From Glandiceps talaboti (lineage: Eukaryota > Hemichordata > Enteropneusta > Spengelidae): a DNA stretch of 64,000 nt. The translations under genes and the position numbers were made by a program. How positions within the stretch are numbered: position 1 is the first letter of the stretch; every line of letters starts with the position of its first letter. The notes below the pieces were generated by a model. The model did no database searches and was not told the DNA's origin. It saw only the letters and a program-made list of their open reading frames with translations. Positions 14,721 to 24,791 of this stretch are shown in pieces. The stretch lies in contig NC_135566.1 of assembly GCF_964340395.1 (NCBI RefSeq), positions 22,354,635-22,418,634 of the forward strand, in the 5' to 3' direction.

Positions 14721-15850
14721 GACCAGTCAGTTTCTCAAGCTTGGGGGATGGGGGGTGTCAGTGTTTTTTTTCCATTGGGCCGACAAAAAGTCACTGACCC
14801 CCCTGAATAAAGTTTCATAGCATCTGACAGTAAGTTGTAGAGGGAAGAGCTTTGAGACTGGGATATGTCCACCTCTTGTGTGTTATTGTGTGTGTGAATG
14901 GGGGGGGGGGTTTCTAGGGTTCTACAAAACGGCCTGGAGGATTTTTACTTCTAAAGGCAATGTTTAGGCTATTCACAGACACTTTCAGACAATAATTTAC
15001 AAGCTTTACAAGGCAGCTCTAACATGTAAAAAGCAACTACATAAGGTTGAAACATGTTTGAAATAAAGTTCCATAGCATCTTGACAGTAAGAGGTGGAGG
15101 GAAGAACTTTGATTTGAGGCTTGGACATGTCTACGTTTTTTTTTACCAATTTTGGTGAATCTTATTGTTGGTTTAACGAATGAGTGGCCTCTGGGGTGAT
15201 GGAGTGCAAGGGGTCCCCCCGCCAGATCTGCAGTTTTTTGTTTCTATTTAGGCAATTTTTAGGTTATGCATAGCCTCTGAGATATATATTGCCAAGCATC
15301 GAAAAGCTAAAGTAAATATAACTTTTTACCTAAGTTTTCCATGTTATAAAAGTGGGCCTGTAACATTGGTATAGGGGCATTGATATTGCATGTATAGTAA
15401 AGTTACTGATGTGTTAAAGCACTTTAGGAGGTCATACCTAGTGTACAATAGAAACTTGAATTTGAGTTGTGGTGTCGATACATGTAGTGTCTGAAATAGG
15501 AAGTATAACATCCCTTTTGACAAATTCATACTGAAGAGACTAGAACAATTTAGATTAAGTTCTTTTATAAACTATCCAATAGTATGAAGGTTACCATTAC
15601 AAAACCTTCAAGTTCACTTTTGCCCCAAAGTGTAAGATAAGTGAAGCACTGATTGTGAAACAGCCAAACACTTACATGGCATGTTCTGTAACTAGTGTGG
15701 TAGCTAGGTAATACATGTATTATATGTATAATGTTATGTATAGTTATTTATGAACCCTTACATGAAGTAATATTTAAACCATTTATGAAAGAAACAGAGA
15801 CAAGAACAAATATATATATATGTACCACATGCTAACGAAACTGACTGGTA
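14721..15850. mobile_element. inner 1.1-kb core with its own inverted ends, nested in element A
   Basis: The core begins GACCAGTCAGTTTCTC and ends GAAACTGACTGGT, an inverted pair distinct from the outer termini. It contains G-rich tracts and a ~200-bp module including CATAGCATC and GACAGTAAG that occurs twice here and three times in copy B. A diverged relative lies in reverse orientation inside the carbonic anhydrase gene at about 53525-54985, without the outer arms. That supports the core being a separate family that inserted into, or was captured by, the outer element. No coding capacity is visible. Confidence 0.6.
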
Positions 15851-16239
15851 CCTGACATGTGTTTGAAACTGTTTGTCATGATTTGACAAGTGTCCTGGTT
15901 GGAGAGGTACGAGCAAGTTGAACAGTATACTCGAACCTGTGCATCATTTCCCTGCCAAGACATTTTTTTTCTAGCAGTAGTGGTCTGTCTTTTTTTTCCA
16001 TCACCCTCTCATATCCGGATTTTTTTTCAAGCAAATCCATTTGGCATCTTTTTTTCCCCGAAATCTTCCAAGCCCCCCCCCCGGATATCAAATGGTCCAC
16101 CTCTTACCACGTGCAACGGTGCAACATGCTGAGGAGTACTCCCTAGCCTGTTTCATATCAATACTCGTATTATGCGTATTGAATAATCTACGAATGGCAT
16201 AACGTCATTACAAAATCGCCGCATATCATGTCATCATCT

Positions 16240-16680
16240 CGCATCGCAGTATTGCATATAGTCATCTCATGTAGTCATGTCGCATGTAGTCATCTCATGT
16301 AGTCATATCGCATGTAGTCATCTCATGTAGTCATATCGCATGTAGTCATATCGCATGTAGTCACCTCATGTAGTCATATCGCATGTAGTCATCTTATGTA
16401 GTCATATCGCATGTAGTCATCTCATGTAGTCATATCGCATGTAGTCACCTCATGTAGTCATATCGCATGTAGTCATCTCATGTAGTCATATCGCATGTAG
16501 TCATCTCATGTAGTCACATCGCATGTAGTCATATCGCATGTAGTCACCTCATGTAGTCATATCGCATATAGTCATCTCATGTAGTCATATCGCATATAGT
16601 CATTGCAGTATTGCATATAGTCATTGCAGTATTGCATATAGTCATTGCAGTATTGCATATAGTCATTGCAGTATTGTATT
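16240..16680. repeat. subterminal tandem repeats, right arm of element A
   Basis: These are reverse complements of the left-arm units: ATGTAGTCATCTC and ATGTAGTCATATCGC alternate and then give way to CATATAGTCATTGCAGTATTG. The right array is longer than the left, so the arms are unequal, presumably through slippage after insertion. Confidence 0.9.
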
Positions 16681-16710
16681 TTCGAATATTGGCAGGCATT
16701 CTACGCTATA

Positions 16711-18609
16711 GGTACGTGTACGTTACAGAATGACTGGTACAGTGATGTCAATGAATGTCTTTAACATTTGTGCAGAAGTCACCAAAGTATTAATGTAAGA
16801 ATCTCTAGTTAATCGATTCATTTTTTCTTGTTCAGCACATATTCAAGTCTTTATTCAGACGTGAGGTATATTTGTTTACTTGATAAATGTAGTAAGAACA
16901 GTTTGAATTCTAAAGGTACTAGCATTAATATTCCATTTTATGTTAGCTCAGAAGAAAAAACAATTATACATTTGCATGTACCAAAATAAAATGACACTGC
17001 CAAACATGGTTTGTACTTTTGACTTCCTTTATCAGGACGTATCTGGACTTTATATGCGTATAAAGATACTTCTGTGTGTCCCACTTGGATGTAGCACAGG
17101 GGCGGGTCAGTGTCTCAATGAAATTATATTTTCATTTACCAAAGCAATCAGTTCACGTGACACGTTTGATTGACAGTTGTCATTGGTATATATTGTTGGA
17201 TTGATAGTTATATGTTTACTCGAGTGTGCTATCTTCATAAAAATCGTCTTAAACACTTCTAAATTAAATCCTCCTCACATAAAGAAAGAAGCGACCAAAA
17301 ATTTGACTGCTCATATCGTAATTGAATCCCGAGAAATCAACTGTCTTATGAAGCTTTCAACAGTTAATAAACTAGTTGTCTTGCCATTTCTTGCCCTAAT
17401 ATGTGGATAATGTTGTTCCACCTATTTTAGACAGAGAGTATATCTGGCCTGAATTACATTTCCGCGCAAATGCAAACCGAGGGAACGAACAGCACTTAGG
17501 GAAGGGGTGGGGGCTGATGAGAAAATATTTTGTACAAATTGTTTCCCAGTTCCCTCTTCCCTTCAAGCTCACAAAAAAACGATGTCGCTGATTTTCATTT
17601 GTGCAGTTATATGGCATACTTCCCGTATTCTGGAGATGTGCAAATGTATGATACACTAGTATAAAATAACAGTGGTAATCGACTTCAGTGTTCATACATA
17701 ATAAGAGATTTCTTTATAAGTGTGGGATTTGCAAGGAGAGGTTGGATCGTAATCTATATTTGGAGATACTTAGCCAACCCCATTCAATTGTGGTTTGGCG
17801 CAGGAACAGCATACCTTGATCACCCATGGGGAGTATTCTGGAATAGGGCTCAATCATTTGGTAACCTTGCCAAAATAAACCATAGGCTAGCATTGAAAGG
17901 GTTCTGGAAAATTCATTAAACGGAATAATTTTTAACCGTCACAATATGCACATTATGCAAGTTTTTCGATTTGCCAATCCCCTCTCAGCGCAACGGAGGA
18001 TGTTTTTAGACATGGTATTTTTTACAAGTGTGTAAGTAATGTTTATGATAGTCCATATATGCTTTTCAAGTTACATTTTAAAGTTCCACAGATGCCGGAT
18101 CGGAGAACTAGAAAGTTTACAAACCTGATGCCAGTAAATTTAATGTTTTTAAACACTGTGCCGTTCACAGATGTACATGTATAACAACGTATAGTGGTCT
18201 TTGTTGTAGTATTTTGAATATTGACTTTAATTTATCAAATTTAATTTTCCAGATTGTCCACCTGACAATATTGATTTTATATATTTGCCTCATAATGTAT
18301 TTTAGATATAGTATTTTATTTGCCACAAACTCAAAATCATATCAACATAACAAGAGAGAAAGTACAAAAGACAGTGGAATAAATATTACAATTAAACTGA
18401 TGGATGAATACAGAGTTTATGGCTGGACCACAGAAATAGTTTGAAACAAACTAGTCAAGTTTGTGGCCCATACTACAATTGATTAAACAAATAAAATAAT
18501 CAAAGCAAAAACAAAAACAAATTTGAAATTAAAACAAAAACAAACAAAAAACAAACAAAACAAAACGCGTTCTCATCAAAAAAAAAAATATAACAACTGG
18601 CATTAAATG
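16711..18609. other. region with no recognised gene; A-rich tail at its right end
   Basis: Several frames of 60-100 codons occur on both strands, but most start at non-ATG codons and none resembles a known family. The 17177-17410 and 18214-18444 frames contain hydrophobic stretches yet show no promoter or splice context. From about 18480 to 18590 the sequence becomes rich in AAAAC units; this is the likely 3' tail boundary of the minus-strand retrotransposon that follows. Confidence 0.5.
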
Positions 18610-18633
18610 CAATGTAAGGTAGAAAAAGCTGAA

Positions 18634-19690
18634 TTAATTTTGTAACAAATACTGTTTTAACTGAGATTTAAAAGTAGTCCTGGATTGTATTTTTTTCAAT
18701 TTTTCAGGTACGGAGTTCCAATGTTTTGCAGCTGCATACTGAAAATTGTGTTGCGTCAAAGTAAGATTTACTTTTGGAATGTAAAAGTTATCTCTCGTTG
18801 TATTCCGAGTGTGATACGTATTTGGTGGTGTGTTGAAATAGTCGTTAACTGTTTGCGGGAAGTGACCGGCCCTCAAATCAAAAATAAATAAAGAAGTATT
18901 AAATTTGCATTGCTGGTGGACACTTAGAATTCCTAGTTGCTGAAAAAGAGGGGAGGAGGGAGCACCAATATTTGAAAAAGTTATAAAGCGAATAACTTTC
19001 TTTTGAAGGTTTAAGATAGGCTTGAGAAATGTATTGTATGTATTGCCCCATATCTCTATACAATATGAGATATGGGGCAAGATCATAGAGTTATACAGCA
19101 GAAGAAGAGTAGATTTAGGTACGTAATAGCGAATTTTGGAAATTATGCCATTAATTGGAGAAATTGCTTTCCTAACTTTTTCAATGTGTGATGTCCAAAG
19201 CATATTTTGATCTAAACACACGCCAAGATAATTGGTTGACGTTACTTGTGAAATTTGTGAGCGATTGATGCCCAGACTTCCCTCCGTTTTCACCAATCTT
19301 TGCGAAGTCTTAATAATCATGAAATTCGTTTTTTCTACATTGATAGTGAGCCTATTGGCGTCGCACCAGTCACAGACTTTCCTGAAGTCGAAATGGAGTT
19401 GATCAAGCTGAATTATATTTGAGGGATTGTTGATAAATTGAAACAAGTTTGTGTCGTCGGCAAATAATCGAAATTCAAATGCATCAGTAGCGTTCACAAT
19501 ATCATTGATGTAAATCAGAAAGAGAAGGGGGCCTAAAATTGAGCCTTGTGGTACTCCACATTGTATTTCGCTATATGGCGAGGTAACATTATTTATACAG
19601 ACACACTGCTTACGCTGGGAGAGATAACTTTTAAACCAAAGTAAAGGCAAGCCTCTGACACTGTAGAAGAATACTATGGTATATTGTGTC
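18634..19690 (-). pseudogene. non-LTR element: C-terminal reverse transcriptase and thumb
   Basis: Conserved blocks are SVRGLPLLWFKSYLSQRKQ, CGVPQGSILGPLLFLIYIND and FRLFADDTNLF, the last carrying the FADD catalytic pair of palm motif C. Thumb and connection regions follow (TNYLGVCLDQNMLW and LLLYNSMILPHISYC), with a C-terminal tail. The residues upstream of SVRGL (from MVYSLICG) are read out of the original frame across the deletion and are not genuine. The frame closes at a normal position for these elements, so the 3' part is well preserved. Confidence 0.88.
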
Positions 19691-20889
19691 AAAGGCTTTC
19701 CGCAAATCAATGAATATACCACATGTCAGATATCCATTGTCCAGCTTATTAGCAATACCAGTGATCAGGTCAACCAGGGCAAGCTTAGTACTGTGTTTTT
19801 TCCTGAAACCAAACTGAGTTTTGATGAGGATGTTGTATTTTTCAAGATATTTAACAAGTTGATGATTGACAATAGATTCAAACACTTTACTGATTACGGG
19901 CAAAATTGAAATGGGGCGATAATTGCCAACATCGCATGGCGAACCTTTTTTATAAATAGGTATTACCTTGGCAATCTTAAGTAGACTTGGAAAAATACCA
20001 TTGTTGAGAGAACAGTTAATTATATGTGTGAGAGGGCATGCAATAATGTGAGCAGCGTGTATAACTAAGACGGGATTAATTGTGTCCTGACCGGTAGCTT
20101 TGCGGGGATCAAGCTTGAATATTTCTCCAAGGACGTCTTCTTCAGACACGGGGTGAAAGAAAAAGGAGTTGAGGTAGTTCCCATCCAGGTATTGTCTAAA
20201 GTCTTTGTTGCTTGTAATCTTTTGAGCAAGATTGGGCCCAATACCAGTGAAATAATTATTGAATTCTTGAGTAATATCTCTTGTATCTGTTAAGCATGTG
20301 TTTCCAGGGTTGTTTGTAGTTAATTTATCGGGAGAACATTTGGTATGTGTTTTGTTCAACATCTCTTTAATAATAAGCCAAGTTTTGTTGGTGTTGCCAG
20401 AGGCGTTTGAAATTTTATTGGTGTAGTAGTTTTTCTTAGCCAACCTAAGGAGCTTCGTCAATGTATTCCTGTACCTAGTATACATATTTTTAATTTGGTT
20501 ATTCCTTGGGTGATTTTTCATTTTCGAGAAAAGTTTATGTTTTGTATGTATGGATGTAAATAAGCCCTTTGTGATCCAGGGTCTTTTAATTGACTTTTGT
20601 GTTCTTGTAAATGTTTTTATTCGAAGATGTCTTCTGATAACAGTATGAAATAAATCATTAAAAATATTGTATGCTTCAGACGGGTCTTCGCACATGTGGA
20701 CTGGTTGCCAGGATACATTGCTTAGGTCAGCTAAGAAGGCCTCTTTGTTGTAATTCCAGAAATCGTAGGTGTGTGTTTTGGTACTGTTTTCAAAAACGTG
20801 ATGCAGACTTTTAATAATGCCGAAAATTGGATAGTGGTCTGAAATGTCTGTTTCAATTGTACCGGACTCAATAAAGTGGTCAGTAATAT
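19676..20889 (-). pseudogene. non-LTR element: endonuclease end and N-terminal reverse transcriptase
   Basis: The frame opens with the missing endonuclease terminus (DISDHYPIF), then a linker, then reverse transcriptase blocks: LDPRKATGQDTINP, YKKGSPCDVGNYRPISILP, TQFGFRKKHST and GIFIDLRKAFDTI, which holds the first catalytic Asp (palm motif A). Just after this block the frame leaves the family pattern: the usual segment leading to YGIRGL-type residues is lost and reading resumes in another frame as SVRGLPLLWF. It is continuous with the segment at 18634-19690. Confidence 0.88.
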
Positions 20890-21341
20890 TGTTACGATCC
20901 AAAATATCGTATTTCGGAATTATGGGAATAAATTCTACTTTTCGGCATTATAGGCCATAGTTCAGAAATAGACTGGCGATGACGAAGCTGGGCAAACATG
21001 ATGTAACTGTAATTCACATGATTGGTTAGAGAAAAGTATATAATAACTTTTATGATGGCGTGATCTTATGGTGTGACTTGCTATTTATATAGTCGTTGTG
21101 TAAATTCCATTGTATTCGAAGTATACTTAAGATGAGAATAAAACATCCAGAATGAAGGGAGGAGAGGAGACGAGACGAGCTCTCGGGTAGGTGATTCTGG
21201 CAAGCCGAAATATCTTCTCAGTTGTGACTAATTCCCGACTTGGACCTGAACGATCCCGTACGAGAGTATGAGAGTGTGAGTGCTAGAGTGTAACGTCTGA
21301 ACTATCCATACTTATACCGTTCAACTCTACGACACCCAACA
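20890..21341 (+). mobile_element. solo LTR (452 bp) inserted in the retrotransposon
   Basis: The insert starts TGTTACGATCC and ends GACACCCAACA, the TG..CA ends of long terminal repeats. It is flanked by ATAT on both sides (20886-20889 and 21342-21345), a 4-bp target duplication of the kind left by Ty3/gypsy-type integrases. Inside, in plus orientation, are a TATA-like GTATATAATAAC near 21037 and an AATAAA near 21140, which fits promoter and polyadenylation signals. There is no internal coding region or second LTR, so it probably arose by LTR-LTR recombination. Superfamily is inferred only from TSD length. Confidence 0.75.
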
Positions 21342-22179
21342 ATATTTGTGAGGTGTTAGTAACTCTGGTAGGGGTGTTAATTAATTGTGTCATATTGTAT
21401 GTATTCAGGAGAGTATTGTAATGAGTAACGGGTGGGCTATCTAAAGATGTGTCAATATTCATATCGCCAAGGAGAATACAATCACGCCCGTTCACTGACA
21501 CCTGATCAAGGCATGCTTCTAAACTGTCAATGAATTCATTAAAAGGTGTGTTGGGTCTTCTGTAGATAACGCCTATAACAATCTTTTTGTTGTTGATCAT
21601 AGTTTCCCCAAAGATGGATTCGCAGTGATTAATTTTACATGTGTTAATGCGAGAGAAGGACAACGAGTTGTGAAAATACAGAGCGACTCCACCACCTTGT
21701 GAGGCTTCACGATTACAAGTAACGAAAGTATAGGAAGGCAAATCATAAAGACAGCAATTTGAATCGGGATGTAACCATGTTTCCGTTAGAGCTATAAAAA
21801 GAAAATTTTGATCTAACATGCTTAGAAAGTTAACAAAGCTATCAAAGTTTTTTGTAAGGGATCTGACATTGCAATGTAGGAAAGAACATGAACTGTTTAA
21901 AAGATTTCTATCAGAATTGAACTGGTTGACGGTGCAAGACTTACAGCTGTATTTGACTATGACTTCTTCGTTCATCATGAAATGACTGACATACTTAGAG
22001 AATAAGTAATCGAAAAATGTGTTTTTAATGTGCATTAAGTTAGTTTTGTTTGTTTGATATGCTTGTGTGTTTTGTATTCTTGAATTTTTCATTTTTAGGA
22101 GCCTGTAAATGGGACTTGCCGGCCTTCCGTGAAATAAATAAATAAACTGTATGTCAACGAGTTGAGTAATTGGTAACAA
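21342..22179 (-). pseudogene. non-LTR element endonuclease segment, broken
   Basis: This frame encodes an EEP-fold apurinic-type endonuclease, the enzyme that nicks the target for target-primed reverse transcription. Visible motifs in order are LHCNVRSL (first conserved Asn), ALTETWL (catalytic Glu), QGGGVALYFHN, IGVIYRRPN and LLGDMNID (GDxN). The final SDH motif is missing from this frame and appears in the next segment as DISDHYPI near 20845, so the domain is cut. The break coincides with the solo LTR; the last ~20 codons of the open frame are read from LTR sequence and are not genuine. The upstream residues include CKSCTV but no full zinc finger. Confidence 0.85.
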
Positions 22180-22180
22180 A

Positions 22181-22599
22181 ATACAACACCTTATTATTCC
22201 AAGACAATAGCCCCCGTCACCACGTCCTGGTTTTCACATAATTTTATACATTACACTTTCATTCAAACGGGGGTCGACACATACATTCATAATTCATCAA
22301 CAATACCGGTGCTTATCCGTCATTGCACGCATTTAGCGAGGAACGCTAGTCTATACCTTCATTACACAGTGTCCACCCCTGTGTACGTTACATAAGTTTG
22401 TATTCCTGTAAAATAAAAGAATGTGGAGAAATCAACTCCGGACTTTTGATTGGTTGTTTGTCAAATGTAACACGTGTACTCCCTGTCATGTGATTGTCCA
22501 ATTTGAAACAAACAACACCTAACTAGTCTTACAAACACAATAGTTTTCCCTGCCACCACCTTTAAAGTGCACCTGGAGGGGTAGAGGAAAATTTTGATC
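22181..22599. other. intergenic, CCAAT-type boxes toward its right end
   Basis: No coding frame is recognisable. ATTGGTTG near 22450 and GTCCAATTT near 22496 are CCAAT boxes in the two orientations, and a CACGTG E-box lies near 22471. They may belong to the promoter of the frame at 22719, but this is inference from motif spacing only. Confidence 0.4.
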
Positions 22600-22718
22600 C
22601 TCTAGGTCTGATTGGTTCATGGTTCTCGACAGGAATCTAACATCTTGGGTTGGGTATATAAATGACGCGTGATACATTTTCAAACTGTCTTTGCGACTCC
22701 AGCAAACGATAAACAAAG
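22600..22718 (+). promoter_or_regulatory. TATA-box promoter candidate
   Basis: GATTGGTTCATGG near 22610 (an inverted CCAAT box) is followed by GGGTATATAAATGACGCG with the TATA box near 22654. The ATG at 22719 lies about 65 bp downstream, leaving room for a start site about 30 bp after the TATA box and a 5' leader of some 35 bases. The layout is that of a compact intronless gene. Confidence 0.5.
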
Positions 22719-23306
22719 ATGGATACTGGTATTGTGCTGCTCACCCTGGTCTATGTCGTCATAGTATATGTCCGAAGCCTTGTACTGCTGAGAGTGGATG
22801 ATAGAAGAATATTCCGATGTTTGGTATGGGTCCTGGATGCTGTATGCTGTCTACTTCGCTCACTGGTCGAAAAGAGGAAGTTGGAAGGAAAAATTGCAAT
22901 GTGTATCACCGTATGGATGCTGTGTTTGCTTCAGATGTTTGTTCGCTGTACAATAGAGACTGTTCGAGAATGGAAGTCAATGGTTTGCGTATTGGTTCGT
23001 CAATTTATCATGGTTTGGTCCCTGCGAGAACGTCGAAGGATGGTATATGAGATAAGTCGGTTTGCTATGTTTGTTCTTTCTGCTGCATTTGGGCCCGTTG
23101 TATGGGAATGGGGGCCATGGTGGCAATTTCGGCGCGGTACCCTTTTTGGCGGGAAGGTGGCGGCCCGGGTTGACAGGTTAGGATTTAGACGGTTTTGTCA
23201 GGAGGAAAGTTTGTCATTGGTTGTTCAAGTGGCACAGACTGTAATATTCCCCATTTTCGAAAACATTAAGAACGCAAAATACATATCAAAATTTATCTAC
23301 GAATAA
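22719..23306 (+). CDS. hypothetical 195-residue protein with N-terminal hydrophobic segment
   Basis: I do not recognise this protein. The frame is ATG to TAA without an intron. Residues 1-25 are strongly hydrophobic (MDTGIVLLTLVYVVIVYVRS) and could be a signal anchor. The rest alternates hydrophobic and arginine-rich stretches (RSLVEKRKLEGK, LRERRRMVYEISR) and contains a tryptophan-rich WEWGPWWQFRRG near residues 130-140. It is the longest frame outside repeats and retroelements, and the TATA and CCAAT motifs just upstream are the main argument that it is real. An AATAAA overlaps the stop codon near 23303. A shorter Cys-rich frame (22817-23050) overlaps it in another phase and I cannot exclude that one. 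Chance occurrence of a frame this long in 64 kb is not negligible. Confidence 0.4.
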   Translation: MDTGIVLLTLVYVVIVYVRSLVLLRVDDRRIFRCLVWVLDAVCCLLRSLVEKRKLEGKIAMCITVWMLCLLQMFVRCTIETVREWKSMVCVLVRQFIMVWSLRERRRMVYEISRFAMFVLSAAFGPVVWEWGPWWQFRRGTLFGGKVAARVDRLGFRRFCQEESLSLVVQVAQTVIFPIFENIKNAKYISKFIYE

Positions 23307-24159
23307 AAAATACAAATCAAAATTTATCGACAAACAAATTTGAATAGATACGTCATACATAGTCATGTACACAAAGTTGTTCTCGGGTACCCAGATTCCT
23401 ATAAATTCAGCCACCTCCGGTATACACATTTCTTTCGCAACCGAAACAATTGTATTTTGCCATGTTCAAATGAAAAATCATTGATGTTTATATTAGACTA
23501 TTTACGAAACACAAACTTGAAAACCATAATTGCCTATAACCACAGAAAACCATTTCTATTTAGGGTCCCATACTAAAGTTACCCCAAAACTAGTAAACCA
23601 AATGTAAACTTAAAATAGGTTGTTCCTAGAAATACAGACTGTGCCACTTCTAATTAGGGTTCCCATTCTAAAATTAACAACTTTCGCAAAAACTAGTTAA
23701 CTAAATGTAAACTTAAAATAGATTGTTTCTAGAAATACTGACTGTGCCACTTCTAATTAGGGTTAAAGTTTTCGCAAAATCTAGTTAGTTATTTTTTTTT
23801 CAAGAAATACAAAGTTGAATCGAAATATTTCTTTCATTAAAATGCTAATCATACAAAATTAAAACCCGTGTATTTTGCTCTGTAGCGCATATTTTTTTCA
23901 TTCATGTTACAAATTATTTCCGTTATTTCCGTAAAGACATTCTTCTTTGAAGATGATGAAAAAGATAAGTTTGTTTACAATATTACAAATATAGCTAATA
24001 ACCACATAACAACCAACAATGTGAACCAAATTTAGTTTTCGTTTTGTGATGGTCAGAACATTCATAAATTACAATACAAAATAATGTCACCGCTTCAGTT
24101 ATACCCATGGTATAGTGATCAAATATATGTGTCTCAAAACCAAATTAAGGCTTATGATC
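23307..24159. other. AT-rich region with a 103-bp tandem duplication
   Basis: Between about 23565 and 23775 a 103-bp unit occurs about twice, shown by AATGTAAACTTAAAATAG at 23601 and 23704 and GACTGTGCCACTTCTAATTA at 23637 and 23740. The remainder is AT-rich with no coding or RNA signals that I can support. Confidence 0.7.
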
Positions 24160-24791
24160 TCATCTTTTTGGTCAAAGATCTATCATTAGATTAAGATGCA
24201 TTCTGGATGTGTTTATCTCATCAGTGATATGCAAATTAGGGCTAAAGAGACTCAAACTAAAAGAAAGTCTATAACAAGATGATCCAATCAGTAATATGCA
24301 AATTAGTGCCTAATAATATGTCTTTTTGGTCAAAATTCTATCATTAGATTAAGATGTATTCTTGATGTGTTTATCTCATTAGTGATATGCAAATTGGGGC
24401 TAAAAAGACTAAAACTAAGTCTATATTTACAAAGTCTATAACAAGATGATCAAATCAGTAATATGCAAATTAGTGCCTAATAACGTGTCTTTTTGGTCAA
24501 AAGTCTATCATTAGATTAAGATGTATTCTTGATGTGTTTATCTCATCAGTAATATGCAAATTAGTGCCTAATAATGTGTCTTTTTGGTCAAAAATCTATC
24601 ATTAGATTTAGATGTACTCTTGATGTGTTTATCTCATCAGTGATATGCAAATTAGAGCTAAAAAGACTAAGACTAAAAGTCTATATTTACAAAATGTCTA
24701 AGATAATCCAATCAGTAATATGCAAATTAGTGCCTAATAATGTGTCTTTTTGGTCAAAAATCTATTATTAGATTAAGATGTATTCTTGATG
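24160..24791. repeat. octamer satellite, left block
   Basis: Units of about 158-180 bp are made of two related halves, one with GTGATATGCAAATTAGGGCT and one with GTAATATGCAAATTAGTGCC, separated by TCTATCATTAGATTAAGATG and GTCTTTTTGGTCAAAA. Each half contains the POU-factor octamer ATGCAAAT. The block stops at the retrotransposon insertion and resumes at 28601 in the same phase. Confidence 0.92.

Larger units (their letters stand above)
13881..16708. mobile_element. 2.8-kb non-autonomous foldback DNA element, copy A
   Basis: The element starts TGGCGTTGAATGCCTGCC and ends with the inverted complement GGCAGGCATTCTACGCTA. It is flanked by TA on both sides (13879-13880 and 16709-16710), which fits a TA target duplication. 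The inverted arms continue inward through a shared TTCGAATATTGGCAGG block, an array of 14-15-bp ACTACATGAGATG / ACTACATGCGATATG units, and a unique block around 14272-14340 that is mirrored at 16080-16235 with about 90 bp extra on the right. No transposase-like frame is present; the two frames of about 62 codons near 14272-14545 are also found in copy B and look non-coding. The TA target resembles Tc1/mariner-type insertion, but the family is inferred from the TSD only. A second element core (14721-15850) lies inside it. Confidence 0.8.
18610..22180 (-). mobile_element. decayed non-LTR retrotransposon (Jockey/CR1 group), minus strand
   Basis: Reading leftward, the sequence encodes an apurinic-type endonuclease and then a reverse transcriptase of the kind found in Jockey/CR1-group LINEs, in one order but in three broken frames. 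Disruptions are the solo LTR insertion at 20890-21341, a frame change next to that insertion point, and a small deletion with frame change near 19675 inside the reverse transcriptase. The 3' end at the left borders T-rich (minus-strand) short repeats instead of a long poly(A) tail. The 5' end is not clear: the upstream ATTTATTT repeats and the GGCCGGCAAGTCCCAT motif near 22115 may belong to its leader. The element cannot be active as it stands. Confidence 0.85.
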
